Made by a program: the position numbers and the translations under genes
Part shown: positions 49,601-60,731 of the stretch, piece by piece
How the letters are laid out: the number at the start of each line of letters is the position of its first letter
How positions within the stretch are numbered: the stretch's first letter is position 1
Notes under the pieces: model-generated
What the model saw: only the letters and a program-made list of their open reading frames with translations
The model's database searches: none
Told to the model about the DNA's origin: nothing
Assembly (NCBI GenBank): GCA_023653785.1
Contig: JAMKCH010002905.1
Coordinates: forward strand, 1 to 64,000
Length of the DNA: 64,000 nt
From: Ophioderma brevispina
Lineage: Eukaryota > Echinodermata > Ophiuroidea > Amphilepidida > Ophiodermatidae
Direction of reading: 5' to 3'

Positions 49601-50576
49601 TGCCGTTTTGCCGCTCTGATGAAATGTAGGCCTACGTCACTTCAGGTCAGAAACGCTAGCGGCCAATAAATCGATCTCCCTACCGCCGGTGGTGCGTCGA
49701 AATTTGATAACGCTAAAAAATAGTAGTTTTTTGTACCGTATACTCAGTGCTTATCTATGGAGTAATTCATTATACAGATTTTTAGTCAATAACTTTGTAA
49801 TATTTGCAATTAATCTGTTTGGGGTCGTATTTTTATTTATGTTTTAAGTATTATAGTAGATTCAACCCATCGTGTCACCAGAGGGAAAGTTTTGGACAGC
49901 GTCGATTAGTTGGGAGAGGAGACAGAAAAAGAAAATATGGCAAATATGTGGCCCGATTAATAATCTGGCTTTTCATTTTTAGAAAGAGAGTGCAAAGACT
50001 TTTGTGTTCGCTCAAAAGGCAATAACATTCAACTCACCTGTTACATTGAATACCACTGAAGTAAATACGATTAGTCAGAATGTTTTGAGAGTTAATGTAG
50101 CTCTTAATGCGCTTACGTTGATTTGAATGCTTTCATTATAAAGCATAGGATTGATTTTTCTCTGCCATTGGACTACGTGGTTCAATAGATTTAATGTGGA
50201 ATTTTAATTTCCAACCACTGCACATGCCCCTCATTCAATGCCAATACCTTCGAAAAAGTACTAGAGGTGACACGATGGGTTGAATCTACTATAACATAGA
50301 TTATATTGAAAGCAACCGACGATCAGTCTCCCATCAGCTTGGAATGATAACGGCGTACACAAGCGACATGCCGCTGACTCAGCGGCACTGAACGGCAAGC
50401 GGCAAGACACTATGTAATGACCTTAAATCAATAGATCTGCAGAGTTACAGAGTGTTTGTGTCACGTCCTACCTCTCTACATGAAGTGTCCGATAGTTTAG
50501 CCTTTATGAGATCCTTCATGCTTGTTCCTTCTTCGTATATATCCAGCCGTATATCTGTATTTTCCAAAGTATCCAT
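33527..50576 (-). CDS. Ornithine-decarboxylase-like protein, 10 coding exons, 419 aa, catalytic Cys replaced by Leu
   Basis: Group IV PLP-dependent decarboxylase; family members convert ornithine to putrescine in the cytosol as homodimers. Coding exons (minus strand): 50576-50472, 47597-47504, 46825-46749, 45999-45827, 42929-42795, 42443-42272, 41702-41534, 40359-40244, 33886-33760, 33618-33527. Intron phases are 0,1,0,2,2,0,1,0,1 and all join in frame. The ATG at 50576 lies in good context (AACATGG). PLP lysine is Lys69 (PFYAIKSN). Asp88, Glu94, Arg154, His197, Ser200 and Gly235-237 (DIGGGFPG) carry the same numbers as in human ODC. EPGRY is Glu278-Tyr282, NDG includes Asp325, and GAY ends at Tyr394. 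Dimer residues Asp134 and Lys169 are kept. The motif WGHTLDGAD has Leu365 where active ODCs have Cys360; Asp366 is kept. Much of the basic antizyme-binding face (Lys115, Lys121, Lys141) remains. The protein stops about where the human 37-residue degradation tail would start. It could be an ODC paralogue with other substrate or chemistry, or an antizyme inhibitor. Family assignment is very sure; activity is not. Confidence 0.95.
34722..35172 (+). repeat. Dispersed repeat, left member of an inverted pair
   Basis: From GAGCGGTCA through CCTCCCCTCGGTACAACAAAA to TATAGATCTATATTT it matches, reversed, 39719-40186. Shared words include GGCTAAAAATTAAGG, AGACAAAAGCACCACA and GTAGTAGCATCAT, with moderate divergence. 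Both members lie in intron 8 of the ODC-like gene. Confidence 0.7.
35808..36084. mobile_element. Foldback element with one arm tandemly duplicated
   Basis: An 83-base unit (GGGAACAATATGACGTCAGC... CACCTGTCAAT) occurs twice in perfect tandem at 35808-35890 and 35891-35973. The same arm appears inverted at about 36004-36080 with very few changes (ATTGACAGC... GACGTCATATT). All three copies are nearly identical, indicating a recent event. It lies in intron 8 of the ODC-like gene. Confidence 0.9.
39719..40186 (-). repeat. Dispersed repeat, right member of an inverted pair
   Basis: This is the reverse complement of the 34722-35172 repeat, ending with TTGACCGCTC. Its edge lies 58 bases from an exon boundary (exon 8 ends at 40244). 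With its partner it could pair across about 4.5 kb of intron RNA. Confidence 0.7.
40630..41485. mobile_element. Foldback element of about 856 bp in ODC-like intron 7
   Basis: Left arm 40630-40925 and right arm 41195-41485 are reverse complements with moderate divergence. Shared words include GCTAAAATTGATTTT, CTGTCAGAAAATGATGGGGT, GTATATATTTGCCTAGGTTC and CCATAATGGTTCAAGGTCA. The loop is about 270 bases. The right arm ends 49 bases from the splice donor of exon 7. Confidence 0.88.
43838..43890. repeat. 53-bp near-perfect palindrome
   Basis: TCCATCAAAATGGTA and TACCATTTTGATGGA flank the perfect core TTAACAGTCCGGACTGTTAA, with an offset of three bases on one side. It lies in intron 4 of the ODC-like gene. 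Confidence 0.8.
44646..44940. mobile_element. TTAA-flanked MITE, family C (295 bp)
   Basis: TTAA at 44642-44645 and 44941-44944. The ends are AGGTCTCAGGAAATG and CATTTCCTGGGACCT. An inner hairpin pairs about 44733-44766 with 44817-44849 (GACATCATTAGTGAAACTAT in the left arm). It lies in intron 4 of the ODC-like gene and shares its right TTAA with the next element. Confidence 0.75.
44945..45322. mobile_element. TTAA-flanked MITE, family D (378 bp)
   Basis: TTAA at 44941-44944 and 45323-45326. The ends are AGGTGCAACAAGAGATTT and AAATCTCTCGTTGCACCT. It abuts the preceding element with only one TTAA between them. No transposase is encoded. Confidence 0.78.
46000..46748 (-). other. ODC-like gene intron 3 with GC-AG splice sites
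   Basis: The exon ending in Gly-Ser-Lys at 46749 is followed by GCAAGT, giving AAG|GCAAGT, the known consensus for the minor GC-AG class of U2 introns. The acceptor CCTAG ends at 46000. Joining at these points restores the family motif FDCGSKREIQ without gap or frame change. No GT donor nearby would keep the conserved residues. The intron is 749 bases long and mostly filled by a GAT microsatellite. Confidence 0.85.
46123..46646 (+). repeat. GAT/GGATGAT microsatellite of about 520 bp
   Basis: A continuous GATGAT array with GGATGAT and GACGAT variants, ending in about 16 pure GAT units. It occupies most of intron 3 of the ODC-like gene, so it is ATC-rich in the transcript. His/Ser/Ile-rich open frames on the minus strand come from this array and are not genes. 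Confidence 0.97.
48231..48500 (+). mobile_element. LINE ORF2 C-terminal fragment
   Basis: A translated stretch reads [20 protein letters not shown], with HRQRGRQRR following. This is the RW-GHV-R motif seen after the RT domain in many LINEs, including the RTE copy at 9876-10648. It is short and stop-bound, lying in intron 1 of the ODC-like gene in the opposite direction. Confidence 0.6.
49574..50423. mobile_element. TIR element of about 850 bp in ODC-like intron 1, probable TTAA type
   Basis: The left end AGGTCATTAGATAAGTGTC, continuing ATGCCGCTTGCCGTT, matches the reverse complement of the right end (50383-50423). A second inverted pair lies inside (GTAGATTCAACCCATCGTG at about 49856, reversed at about 50267). 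Flanks are CTAA and TTAA-like, one base off a perfect TTAA duplication. The right end is 49 bases from exon 1. Confidence 0.7.
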
Positions 50577-52068
50577 GTTGCTATCCCTGTACCGGTAGAA
50601 ATGTTTGATATTTTAAAACAAAGAAATATTAGTGTAACATAACGGTTATAATTTCGAATAAAATGACAAGTGGTCATATTTTAAGTATAAATGTATGAAG
50701 TAAACAAAAGTTGAATATTTCAAGTAGGCCCCCGCATTTTGGAAATTTGTCCTTGCAACACTTCCTACAACATGATTTGACAAAACGTGCCAGGTTAAGA
50801 GTGCTAATATGCAATCCTGTTTGACATATCTGCAAATTTTACCCTTTATTTATCGGCGATAACTGATGTGATTTGGGTGGTTATACATGTTTGTTTTTTA
50901 TGATGACCCTTAATCACTGCGAATGTTATTAATGTACCTTATTAATTTAACAGTGCACGGTAATTACCCCCGGACAAACGTGACAACGAAGTGCGCCTCA
51001 CATGTCGGCGATTAGGAAGGATCAACTCATTTTTTTATGTTTAGAAAATAAGGAATCCGCCAAGGCCTAATTAGCAAGAATAGAGGCCTCCTAGAATTTA
51101 ATTACTTGTTTGAAAATTATGGAAAATAAAAGAAAACACTAGGAAATACTTTCTCTAGATGAACACCACCAGCGACTACCTGTGGAGTAAGTTACCTAAT
51201 AATATTAATAAGATTTGCCGCCGACTTACATAGTAGATATACAAATATGTGGAAAACAAAAGCTAGAGTGAGATTACCCTAGATGCACTCGACCAAAATC
51301 TGTGGAGCAAGTTGTTCATTAGTTAAAATGACATTTAAAGCTAAGGCCTCAGTAAGGTTTAAAGGATTAACTCAAATGCAAAAATATCAATTGAAAATAC
51401 TTGATCAGGGCCTTAACATGGTAAAGAAGGGGCAGGAGGAACTGTCAATCTTCAGTTTGGTTGCTGAACCCCTTTGATCCGTTTTTGAAAATCTTGTAAA
51501 TTCACTTAAGAAAACCAAAAAAGGCCAGCAAAAAAAGCTGCTCTAAACAACTGCACATCTAAGGCAGAGCTGCATATGGTAAGCAAAATTTGAATCAACT
51601 TGCAATAAAATAGCTGGGGTAATAGGAAGCCTGGTATCAAAATGAGAGGTAATCCTCCTACATCCCTCTTTAAGTTTCTTTACAAAAAGGTGAATGTAGG
51701 ATCAAAACCAAACGAAAGTCAAAGCCGAAATGCGAGAGTTAATAGATCATGGTGCCATCCTTCGATCGATAAGAATGAAATAAAAGCAATAACTTGTTGC
51801 TGATTCACTAGTCATGATGTTCTGTTATATTACCCTCAAAATTTTGATTAAAATATTATTTTCTCAATTTTATTTGAGAAAAAGATTTCTCACAGGAAAA
51901 GTACTTTGTTTATGGTAAAAAGAGAGCAGGGGATTCCCTAGAGTTGTTTGTACAAGGTGCACCTGTTAGATTGCACAATAGGGGAAATGGGGAATTCCCC
52001 AAGATGTAAACTTAGAAACTGAGTCAACTTGTTTATGCACTGAGATCAAAACATTGCAGAATCTAGGT
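50577..52068. other. Upstream region of the ODC-like gene
   Basis: The 5'UTR and promoter should lie here. CGGTACAG just before the ATG (about 50587-50594, minus strand) could be an acceptor for an upstream non-coding exon. I see no confident TATA box or CpG island. Bases 51280-51770 hold weak plus-strand peptide fragments that are not assignable. Confidence 0.35.
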
Positions 52069-52260
52069 TCGTTCGTTCGTTCGTGTCCACAAGTCATTCG
52101 TAATGGCTTGTAGTGGTGTCAGGATTTGTTCAACTGTGTAAGCTGATCCGGGGCCGCGTGTATCTATGATACGGACGCTCCTAACATGGCCCGTGTTTTT
52201 TTTTAAACTGGGGGCGGATTGGGAACAGTCAGGGGTTTACACCCTACAATCTAGGTAATT
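52069..52260 (-). mobile_element. SINE fragment, second copy, with tetranucleotide tail
   Basis: Shares CCACAAG, GGATTTGTTCA, GGACGCTCCTAACATGG and GGCGGATTGGG in order with the SINE at 16803-17276. It lacks the tRNA head. On the minus strand it ends in about four CGAA repeats, suggesting a tail of short tandem units. Confidence 0.7.
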
Positions 52261-53080
52261 CCCCATAAAGTTATATATGTGATTCAGGTGCTGTAATTAA
52301 TGTGAATTCCAATTGGTCAGCTAGTGCAAGGTTATGTTTATGCATGATTCTGTGGTAATATCTATTTTAAGACTTGGGAACTTTGTGAAGTCAGTATATA
52401 ATTGAGATTTTTTGAGTTAAGTCTCGCCGCCAGCAACCTCCAGTAACAAGTAGCTAGAAGTTATAGCTAGTTTTTAATCTACAATAATGGTAGATTTCAG
52501 CTCTACATAGTGCCAGGATTTAATACTTTGGATGCCGCCGGAGCTTGATAGCTAGATTGTCTGCTGTCGTCTTTTAAGCCAAAGAGCTTCAGTTTTTGGA
52601 ATCAAGAAGGGATTCCAGTTTGTGGTCCTATATGAGGACATAGCGACAGACTGATGGTGGTATAATACCCGGATTTTATTATTGTGGAACATTAGTGTCG
52701 TCGAGGGAAAGCCCCGTCGTCTTGAACTGCTGGACAAAATTATCTTCAAGACTCAGAAGATTTGCATGGAATATACCATGGATATTTGTGTGAACTTATG
52801 CGCTGTCATTTTGGAGTCTTCTCTGTGAGGACATATCAATCGTTGAGCTGCAACGCTTTCAACACAGGACACTTGAGAACTCTAAGTATAATCTTAACTA
52901 ATTGTGTGTAATTTTACTATGTAATTTTGTTTTGGACATACCAAATTCTTGAACCATCGTGCTTACAAATCATTAAATCTGTTTTATTATAAAATTTAGA
53001 TCACTTGTGCACAAGGCTCATTTATTTGTGTTGAAAGGTATTTCTGACCTTTGACGTCTACGAGACGTCATAACAGTTCT
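52261..53080 (+). mobile_element. Possible solo LTR
   Basis: A TATATAATTGAG box at about 52395 is followed some 55 bases later by GC-richer leader-like sequence. TTATTATAAAATTTAG at about 52984 could act as a poly-A region. The end is near a palindromic GACGTCTACGAGACGTC (about 53053-53069). No second LTR, primer site or gag-pol was recognised, and exact ends are not fixed, so this is a weak call. Confidence 0.25.
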
Positions 53081-53830
53081 AAAATTAAATTTTGCCCTGA
53101 AATCCAAACAATTATCCAGACTATAAGAAGCCCATGCCCCTTAACTAGAGAAGCACGCAGTAAACGACGAGATTCAATATTAAAGATTCCAGAGAAATTT
53201 CGGAATCCGCATTTCTGCTGTCTCTGCTCCTAGCCTGGCGCTGCCTTCCAAAAAAGAGCATCGGCAATATTATTCTGTTTACCCATATTGTATTTGGCAC
53301 ATCAGAAGGCAAGATTTAATTTTAAACATTGCAGAACAAAGAAACGAACCGAACACATAATTTTGGGGCATTTAGATGACTGTTAATTGATAATAGAGGC
53401 AACTGCCTTGTAATCAGACCTGATGATAATTATTTTGCCTTTTAATTTAACTGATTCCCCATAAAAACCACGGCAACCTAAATTGAAAAAAAAAAAGCAG
53501 CCATGCAATATAATATTGTAACAAGGAAATTTATCATTACTAATTGCTTCCGTTATATTACGTAATACTTTTTATTACCATTAACCATTATTGTTTCCAT
53601 CATGGCCTTACTATAATATTTTTAGAAGTTTTTTATTTAAGATATCATTTTAATAGAAATTATAATTGTGGTATTTCCATTATTGTCACTACTATTATAG
53701 TTGTGATTATGGGCGTCATTTTAAAAATTATATGTTTGATTGTTGACAATTTTTTTTTTTTATGTACCTATCACAGCAGCCACAACATCCCGCTTAGCTA
53801 CAGTTATACTGGCATTCACTACCTCTTTAA

Positions 53831-54480
53831 CCGGGAGCTAGCAGACATTTGTAAACATCTCAAGTACAATAGGTTTGAGTTGTTTTAATTATGTTTTGTC
53901 AGAATGACGGAAACCCTGAAACGTGATTCTTAAGTTAAGTGCAGCAAATGGTGTCTTAAGAAGGGAGCCAAGACAAAAGTTTGTACAGGGGTCAATTTTT
54001 TAAATTGGTCCATCTGTTGAAAATTATACCCTGTTATTGTCTAACCACACTATTCGAAGGTATAGTTTGTACTATCTACAACGTAAAGTTTTTAAGAGTT
54101 ATATGCTAAAAACAGCAAAATATCAATCAAAAAAAGGTCAATTTCAGTTCTACAGGGGTCAATTTAACGTTGCCCGATTTAGATCAAATTGTGGGCAAAT
54201 TAATTGATGGAGTTTCCTCCGGATAAAATCAGAATAGTTTGACAGATAGTACAACTATACCTTTCCGGAATCCTTGTGGGTGGGAAAAATAACAGGGTAT
54301 ACTTTTCCGCACGATTGGATCACTTTTTAAAATTTTGACCCCCTGTAACAACTTTGTCTTGGCCCCCCTTTGGTGGCACTTAGAATTATGTTTCAGGGGT
54401 CCCTGTCGGTCTGTCTACATATTTAATCACTCAAAACCTTTTGTACTTGAGATGTGTTACAAATGTCTCTAGCTCCGGGG
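53831..54480. mobile_element. Foldback element of about 650 bp with long arms
   Basis: Left arm 53831-about 54095 and right arm about 54215-54480 are reverse complements with small indels. Shared words include GAGCTAG-AGACATTTGTAA, CATCTCAAGTACAA, AAGTGC, GCCAAGACAAA, CAGGGGGTCAA-like, TATACCCTGTTATT and GGTATAGTTTGTACTATCT. The loop is about 120 bases. The nearby plus-strand frame ending at 53888 runs into the left arm and is not considered a gene. Confidence 0.88.
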
Positions 54481-56068
54481 CTATCACAGCATGGATAGCA
54501 GGTCTGAGTCTCCGAGTGTCACAACAGGAAAGTTGCATTTTTCTACCTTGGTCATATGGCGGGAAACAATGCACACCTTGTCAAAAGTAAAGGAAGTTTG
54601 TGGAACATATAACATCTGTGTGGAATATTTCACCAGCATTCAACTGTGCGGCAGTTTCTAATATATATTATTGAACAGTATAATATCTGACTTCAACACT
54701 CAAATATTTTCTATGACATATAATATTTACAATTTGTTCCAAACATAACAAATTCCTCACCTGTTTCATTAAAATCTATACCTGACAAAAAGATCAATAC
54801 GTCCACATCAAAAGGTGTATAAGCATTTTATCATTTGAGTGACGCTAGCGTGCCTAAATTTTGATTTCGAATGTTCACGATTTCCTGAACTCATACATCG
54901 CAATTAGCAATATGTATGTCTGACTCGGAGCTTCCCAGTCCTGGGGTATGGGGGTGAAGGTAGAAAATGCCGCACAGGACGGGGGGTAGAAGTCCATGGA
55001 AATAAGACGGTCAAAAATCATGCATCTTTATACAATTGTTGCATCAAAAATCTTGCATCCAACCTGTTGCGATCTCTACTTGTAACAGTAGGCGTCTTCA
55101 CCGTAATGTATCTAAGTATATCGGCAGTTTTTTTTTTTTTTTCTGCAATTGGTACCACCTTTCACTATATTTGTATGGTGCGAGTTGGCAAGTCACACGA
55201 TCAAAATGGTTATTGACTTTTTAACACTGACCTCTATACAGTCAGTGACTTTGAAGGACGTTCGCATTTGCGCTGACACCTTTACTTTACAATAATCATG
55301 TATATATTATTTTCACATCAACGAAATAGCAGGAGCATTTGGACGTTTTTGAAAAACATTGCTTATACAAAAAATTAACATGTCATTATGCATGCAATGA
55401 AATACTATAAATGTTATTCCTTCACCTCAAAGACTTTTTACAGGCAAATCTCGACATTTCATGAACATTTATCAGCATGAAAATAACACACTCCTAGCTC
55501 CCGGACACCACCAAGGAGATCGTGCAATAGGTATATAGAACACAAACAAATATAATGCTTTAAAAGACATTAAATCAAGATGTGTCCATCTGGCCTGGAT
55601 AAATGAATAACTTTTCTCGAAATAGTGGTATACGTTTGTTTATTTGAAAAAAACAGTTAAGAACACTAAAACCTAATTCCCCTTTAACAAAATGGAGTAG
55701 TCCAATATGTCATGCCCTTTGACCTCGCGCTTTTCACTAAAAATAAAATGTGTGAAGATTGTTTTGATTAGTTGCTGCTCAAAAATTGCTGAATTTAAGT
55801 CACAAGAGTTTTAAAAAATCTAAGACTGATGACTTTGTAACAATGCTGAGAATCCAAAGATTGCATCGATGATAAAATTTGGTATCGAATGTGGGTTTAA
55901 ACGAACTTTCTAGAAATTCCTAACATGATTCCATAGCGTACGGAAAGTGTATAACCTATCTAATTAATATGTATGTGAAATTGAAATATTAATCTAATTG
56001 CCACTTATACCATAACATATCAACGTCAAAAGGTTTCAAACTGATCGAAGCAAAAAGGAAACATAACC

Positions 56069-56203
56069 TGTACTCCCCCCCCCTCTTTCCGTTCTGTTCC
56101 CTCGCCTGTCTTTCCATCTCTCCTTTTTCGAAGTTTCCCTCCCTCTCGCCTTCTTTCCTTCTCCTTCCCCTTTCAACACCTAACCTCCGCTCTTCCTTCT
56201 TAC
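56069..56203 (+). repeat. Polypyrimidine (C/T) tract
   Basis: About 135 bases with few purines (CCCTCTTTCC, CTTCTCCTTCCCC words). It can adopt unusual DNA structure; no gene context was seen. Confidence 0.8.
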
Positions 56204-57187
56204 ATCATGTAAATTACATCACAATTGATGGTTAATGTTTCGTTCCAGAGATAACATATTAAAGCTACCGTTCCTCAAACGGTTGAAACTCAGTTTGTCG
56301 ATTTGTCTGTCATGCCTCTCACATCAGATCCAAGTACACCATCAGGAAAATTCACTAAATAACTATGCAAGCTCATATCATCGCTATTAGAGCAACTATA
56401 AAGGAGCACGCATTCCACACTCTACACGCCCTTTTAGTTTATAGGCAGTCTAGTCACGCTTTATATTATGTGAATAAATACAACACTAAACTTTGGACTA
56501 GAGACTTAGCTCTATAGGACCAGATATCTGACACGAACGAAATCAATTTTCGCGCTCACACGAGAATATAAACCTGGGGTCGTTCGCGAAGCACTAGTAA
56601 GACTAACGTAGCCCTAGTTGGGACGTAAGTTACTACTAAGATTTTTTTCGCCTTCGTGAAAAACTTGGACGTAAGCAACGTGTGTGTTACGAGTAAGCCA
56701 GATTTAAGATTAAAACTACGGTGGTCAGGAGTACACGTAGCACACTCGTCGTGTGTGGGAAGTGGACGGATCGGTCCGCTGGTCGTATTCCATCCTTCTT
56801 GTTAACAATCTATCATGGTAACAGCAATTATAGTTCCAGAAAATGATAGGAAGACACATCCTGAACGAAAAATAAGATATTATAGAACCCCGTTATCTAT
56901 TTAGACCAGGAGTGTCGTTGCTGCATATACACTGCAAACACAGTGATTACAAATTGAAAACCCTTTCTAAATATTGCTTTGCACCACGTTCCAAACATGT
57001 TGAAATAAAAACATGTTAAAATCTTAAATGTTTATAGGCATTTGACATTAGGTGTTAAGACATTTGACGCGGTTTAGAGATTTGCATTTTCAATACCTAA
57101 AAACTACTATTTGAACCATATTTCTAAAACCCTGTTTTGCAGTGTAGGAGTATGCCCAACTTGATAAATAGGGCTTATCAAAATTAA

Positions 57188-57320
57188 AGGGGCGTAGTTC
57201 CGCTTTGATTTTTGGGACCCCCTATTTACCCGGAAGTAGTATAGTATCGATTTGGATATCAGATGAAAGGCCGTATTTTTTCTCATGCAGTCCTCAATCG
57301 ATTGTCTTCATTTAGAAAAT
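57188..57320 (+). mobile_element. TTAA MITE family B, copy 2, left part only
   Basis: Follows TTAA at 57184-57187 and begins AGGGGCGTAGTTCCG. It matches the first 120 bases of 27990-28321, then diverges. No right end was found, so it is truncated. Confidence 0.6.
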
Positions 57321-59062
57321 CACAAACTTTGAAATGAAATTCCGGATGGAATTTTTGTTATTACAGTACACGTCAATTTTATTACATTACACATGTTTAT
57401 TACATCAAAACGAAAAAAATCCATTTCATCTCAATTTTTGTGGAATTAGAATTAAGTATTTTAGGAACTCTTTTTAGTTATAGATGATTAAAATACAAAC
57501 AAAAACATATTAATATCTCTAAGTCCGCATTGAAAAATTTAAATAACTTTTTTGTCACGTATTGCCTCATTCAAGTACTTAGTTGAAATATTTCCAAAAA
57601 TCAGTGCAAGTATTTTCTTCGCTTATTGTATGTCTTGCCATTTTTCAATTGTTAACCAGACATTTCTTCCTGCTGTCTGCAGCATGTTACCTTTTACCTG
57701 TTGTATTCCTTCAGCCTCAGTTTTGTTTCGTTTATTGGATATAGGCTTATATACTTTTCATTTTTTATAAATATTTTTTTTTCTTTCCACCAACAAAAAA
57801 TGCCTACTAATGAGAAAAAATAGCCGCGTATCTTGGTTTGAAAGCAATTCTTTATGTGCCGGTTGTAGGTTGTAGCTTATCTAATATCTATCGAAAGTAC
57901 ACAGGTATTAGTAAAAGATAGGCCAAATGCTATGATAAATTTCATTGTTATGTATACTTCAATAGAATTTAACGCGGTTTTCTCATACAAGGAGGAATTC
58001 TAAAATCGCAAGGGGGTAGTCCAAGTAATACAGTTCATAGGTCTAGCTCAGCCCAAAAACACACGTATGCTTGTAAATCCTTAATAGATTTACTAGAACG
58101 GCATTCAACACCAACTCGTAAATCAATTGCACCCACGATTGCACCCAAATCGAAGACACGTAATAGTGATCCTAAGGTATGCGGAAAGATATTCCTACGA
58201 CTTCTGACGCCAGTTCGCGAACGCAAGTAAGTCCAAACTTGTAGAAATCGTACCAAGCGCTCAGCAAAAGTTAGGTACATAATTACGATTCAAGGTTTCG
58301 AGGACGCGAACCCTGATCATTGCGGTATTATTTTGAACTTGATTTTCTTGAGCTAGAATATTACGTAGCTTTGCATGTGGAATTTTAATATTATTAATTT
58401 TTGTAAGCCGTGATACGTTTGCGATTTAACCATTTTTTCCGTGCTACAGCACTGGGATAAATTATCTTCTTTCACTAAAATTAAAAAAATATTATGTAAG
58501 TAAATCAGGAAAAGCCGTATCCCCAAATGAAAAGAGTGCACATTATTTAGAAAATGAATAAATGTCACACTACATTTAACTTCCAGATGTCAGGACCAAT
58601 ATGTACACGTAAACTGAAGCGATCAATAGAGCTAATTATATTAAACAATCAACCTAAAACATTTCGGATCTTTCTCATAAGGGTATGCAAAGTCATGTAA
58701 TGCCCACACTGTGAAAAAGATTTCAAGCTATCTCAGGTGTGATTATTACCCACCGTATTGAGCTCTAGTATCAGTTCATAACATAAGGCAACTACTCACC
58801 TCGCTCATGTTTTTAAACCAGTAGATCTCAGCTTTCTTTTATCGTGAACGAGGAAAGAACGCATGCCAATGCAGCAAGGACATAACATTCGAATCTGTTC
58901 AATGCCTGTACAATAAAAGTTGGCCCAAATGTAAAAGAATGTTAAGTGTGTTGGCCGATTATGAGTATCAGTAGCCACCATTGTCGCTTTGAGCATGTTG
59001 GGTTCTGTAGATTACATGGTCACTGGTATTCTAGAAATAAATTGAGTTGACAATTTATTAAT

Positions 59063-60731
59063 TTTTCTAAATAATGGCACCCCTTTTAATGTGGGGACAA
59101 CGCTTTTCCTGCGTTAAAATAATATCGTTTTAAATTTTAGTGAAGGAAATAAGGAATCCCCAGGTCTGGAGCACGAAATTTAATTAAAAAAGGCCAACAG
59201 TGTATCATGTACCATAGCTAATGGCTTGTAATGTATCTCTTAAGTCTCTAGAGGAAAATGACTACCAACCTGACCATCACCGCGCAAAAAAAAGGAGGTA
59301 GCGTTATTGTTATAGATCTAGGAGCAATTTCCCACTAAACACAAGGCAGGGGTTCCGCTCCGTGATTTTGATAAGTGCCAAAATGGCAGTTAGGGGACGT
59401 GAGGATATATATTAAGGCAATATCCCACAATATGAACATGATAGTGGTGTGGCATAAGAATATGTAAGAATTCAAATCTATCATTTGCCGTCTGTTTTAA
59501 ACAGAAACGAATTTATAATTGTCAGACACTTAATGTTACTCTGATTTGAGGTAGGATAGCTATTTTACATATGTACAAAACTAAAGCATTTCGTGCGAGT
59601 AACATCTTTGATTAATTTATCCGTATGTTATCAATTTTGGCTTCTAAAACCTTGTGGAGGGGACGTACATTTCAAGAGTATTCAATGAAGTGTTAACATC
59701 GAATCATCATCTCCAATTAAAGCCTGTGAACATTCATGTGATTTGTAAACATCCGAAAAAAACCTATAACGAGGTGCCATGTGACCACCACCGGGCAAGA
59801 AACAAAGCGCTGCCCGGCGCTACTGCGGTGTGCCCCTGTAGGGTTCGCATTTCAAAAATTCGCGCCTCAATCAATATGGTAAGGCTATTGAACGTTCTAA
59901 TAATGGCCCCCATTTCATTGGGGACAACCCTTTTCTGGTTAAAATAATAATCGTTTAAATTAGTGAGGGAAAATAAAGTATCCCCAGGCTGGAGCACGAA
60001 GATTTAAATTAAAAAGGCCAACATGTGTTATCATGTGACCATAGACAAATGGCTTGATGTAAATCTATAACGTCTTGGGAAAATGACTACCAACGGACAT
60101 CACCCGCAAAAAGGAGGGTAGCGAGATTGGTCTATAGTCTAGGGAAGCCCCCATTTCAAACTAAACACAAAAAAAACAAAGGGAAGGGGGTTCCGCTTCC
60201 TCTATTTTGATAAAGTGCCAAAATGCAATTTGGGGGGACATGAAGGATATTAAGGGCATATCCACAATATGAAATTATAGTGGGTGGGGCATACGAATAT
60301 GTAAGAATCTAAATCACTCATTTTGCCGTCTTGTTTAAAAACATGAAAACGAAGTCTAAATGTCAGAATAATTAAGTATTACGCTCGAATTATGATTGTG
60401 TATACAGCTTAATTTTACAATGTACAAAAATAAAAGCATTCGTTTGTCGAGTAAAATCTTGATTAATTTATCGTATGTTTCAATTTTGCTCTCACAAATG
60501 TGGAGGAATTACATTTCAAGAGTTATTCACTGAAGGCTGGTTAACATCGCATATCTCCAATAAAGGCCTGTGCAAATTCAGATGATGTAAACATCCGGCG
60601 AAAACTATAGACGAGGTGCCATGTGACGTCACCACCGGCAAGAAACAAAGCGCTGCGGCGATATGCGTGTGCCCCTGTAGGGCTTGCGCTTTCAAAATTC
60701 GCGCTCAATAATTATGGTTAAGGGTATAGAA
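59063..60731. repeat. Tandem duplication of about 830 bp, two copies
   Basis: Copy 1 (59063-about 59893) and copy 2 (about 59894-60731) share nearly every landmark in order: AATGGC-CCC, TATCCCCAGG-like, GGAGCACGAA, AAAATGACTACCAAC, AAAGGAGG-TAGCG, TTTTGATAA-GTGCCAAAATG, AACATCCG and GAAACAAAGCGCTGC. Differences are scattered one-base indels and some substitutions. No coding signal. Confidence 0.88.

Larger units (their letters stand above)
54481..59060. other. Long non-coding stretch
   Basis: No gene recognised. Contents: a run of T near 55128-55142, a polypyrimidine tract at 56069-56203, a MITE family B fragment at 57188, and CpG-richer patches at 56570-56770 and 58020-58320. The latter has an 81-codon minus-strand frame without family resemblance. 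Confidence 0.35.

Noticed and set aside
51280..51780. LTR retrotransposon pol remnant
   Set aside because: A short peptide (KVKAEMRELIDHGAI) recalls RT, but frames are broken and no second motif supports it.
53544..53888. 114-codon hydrophobic plus-strand frame
   Set aside because: AT-rich low-complexity Ile/Tyr/Phe composition, ending inside a foldback arm; no splice context or family resemblance.
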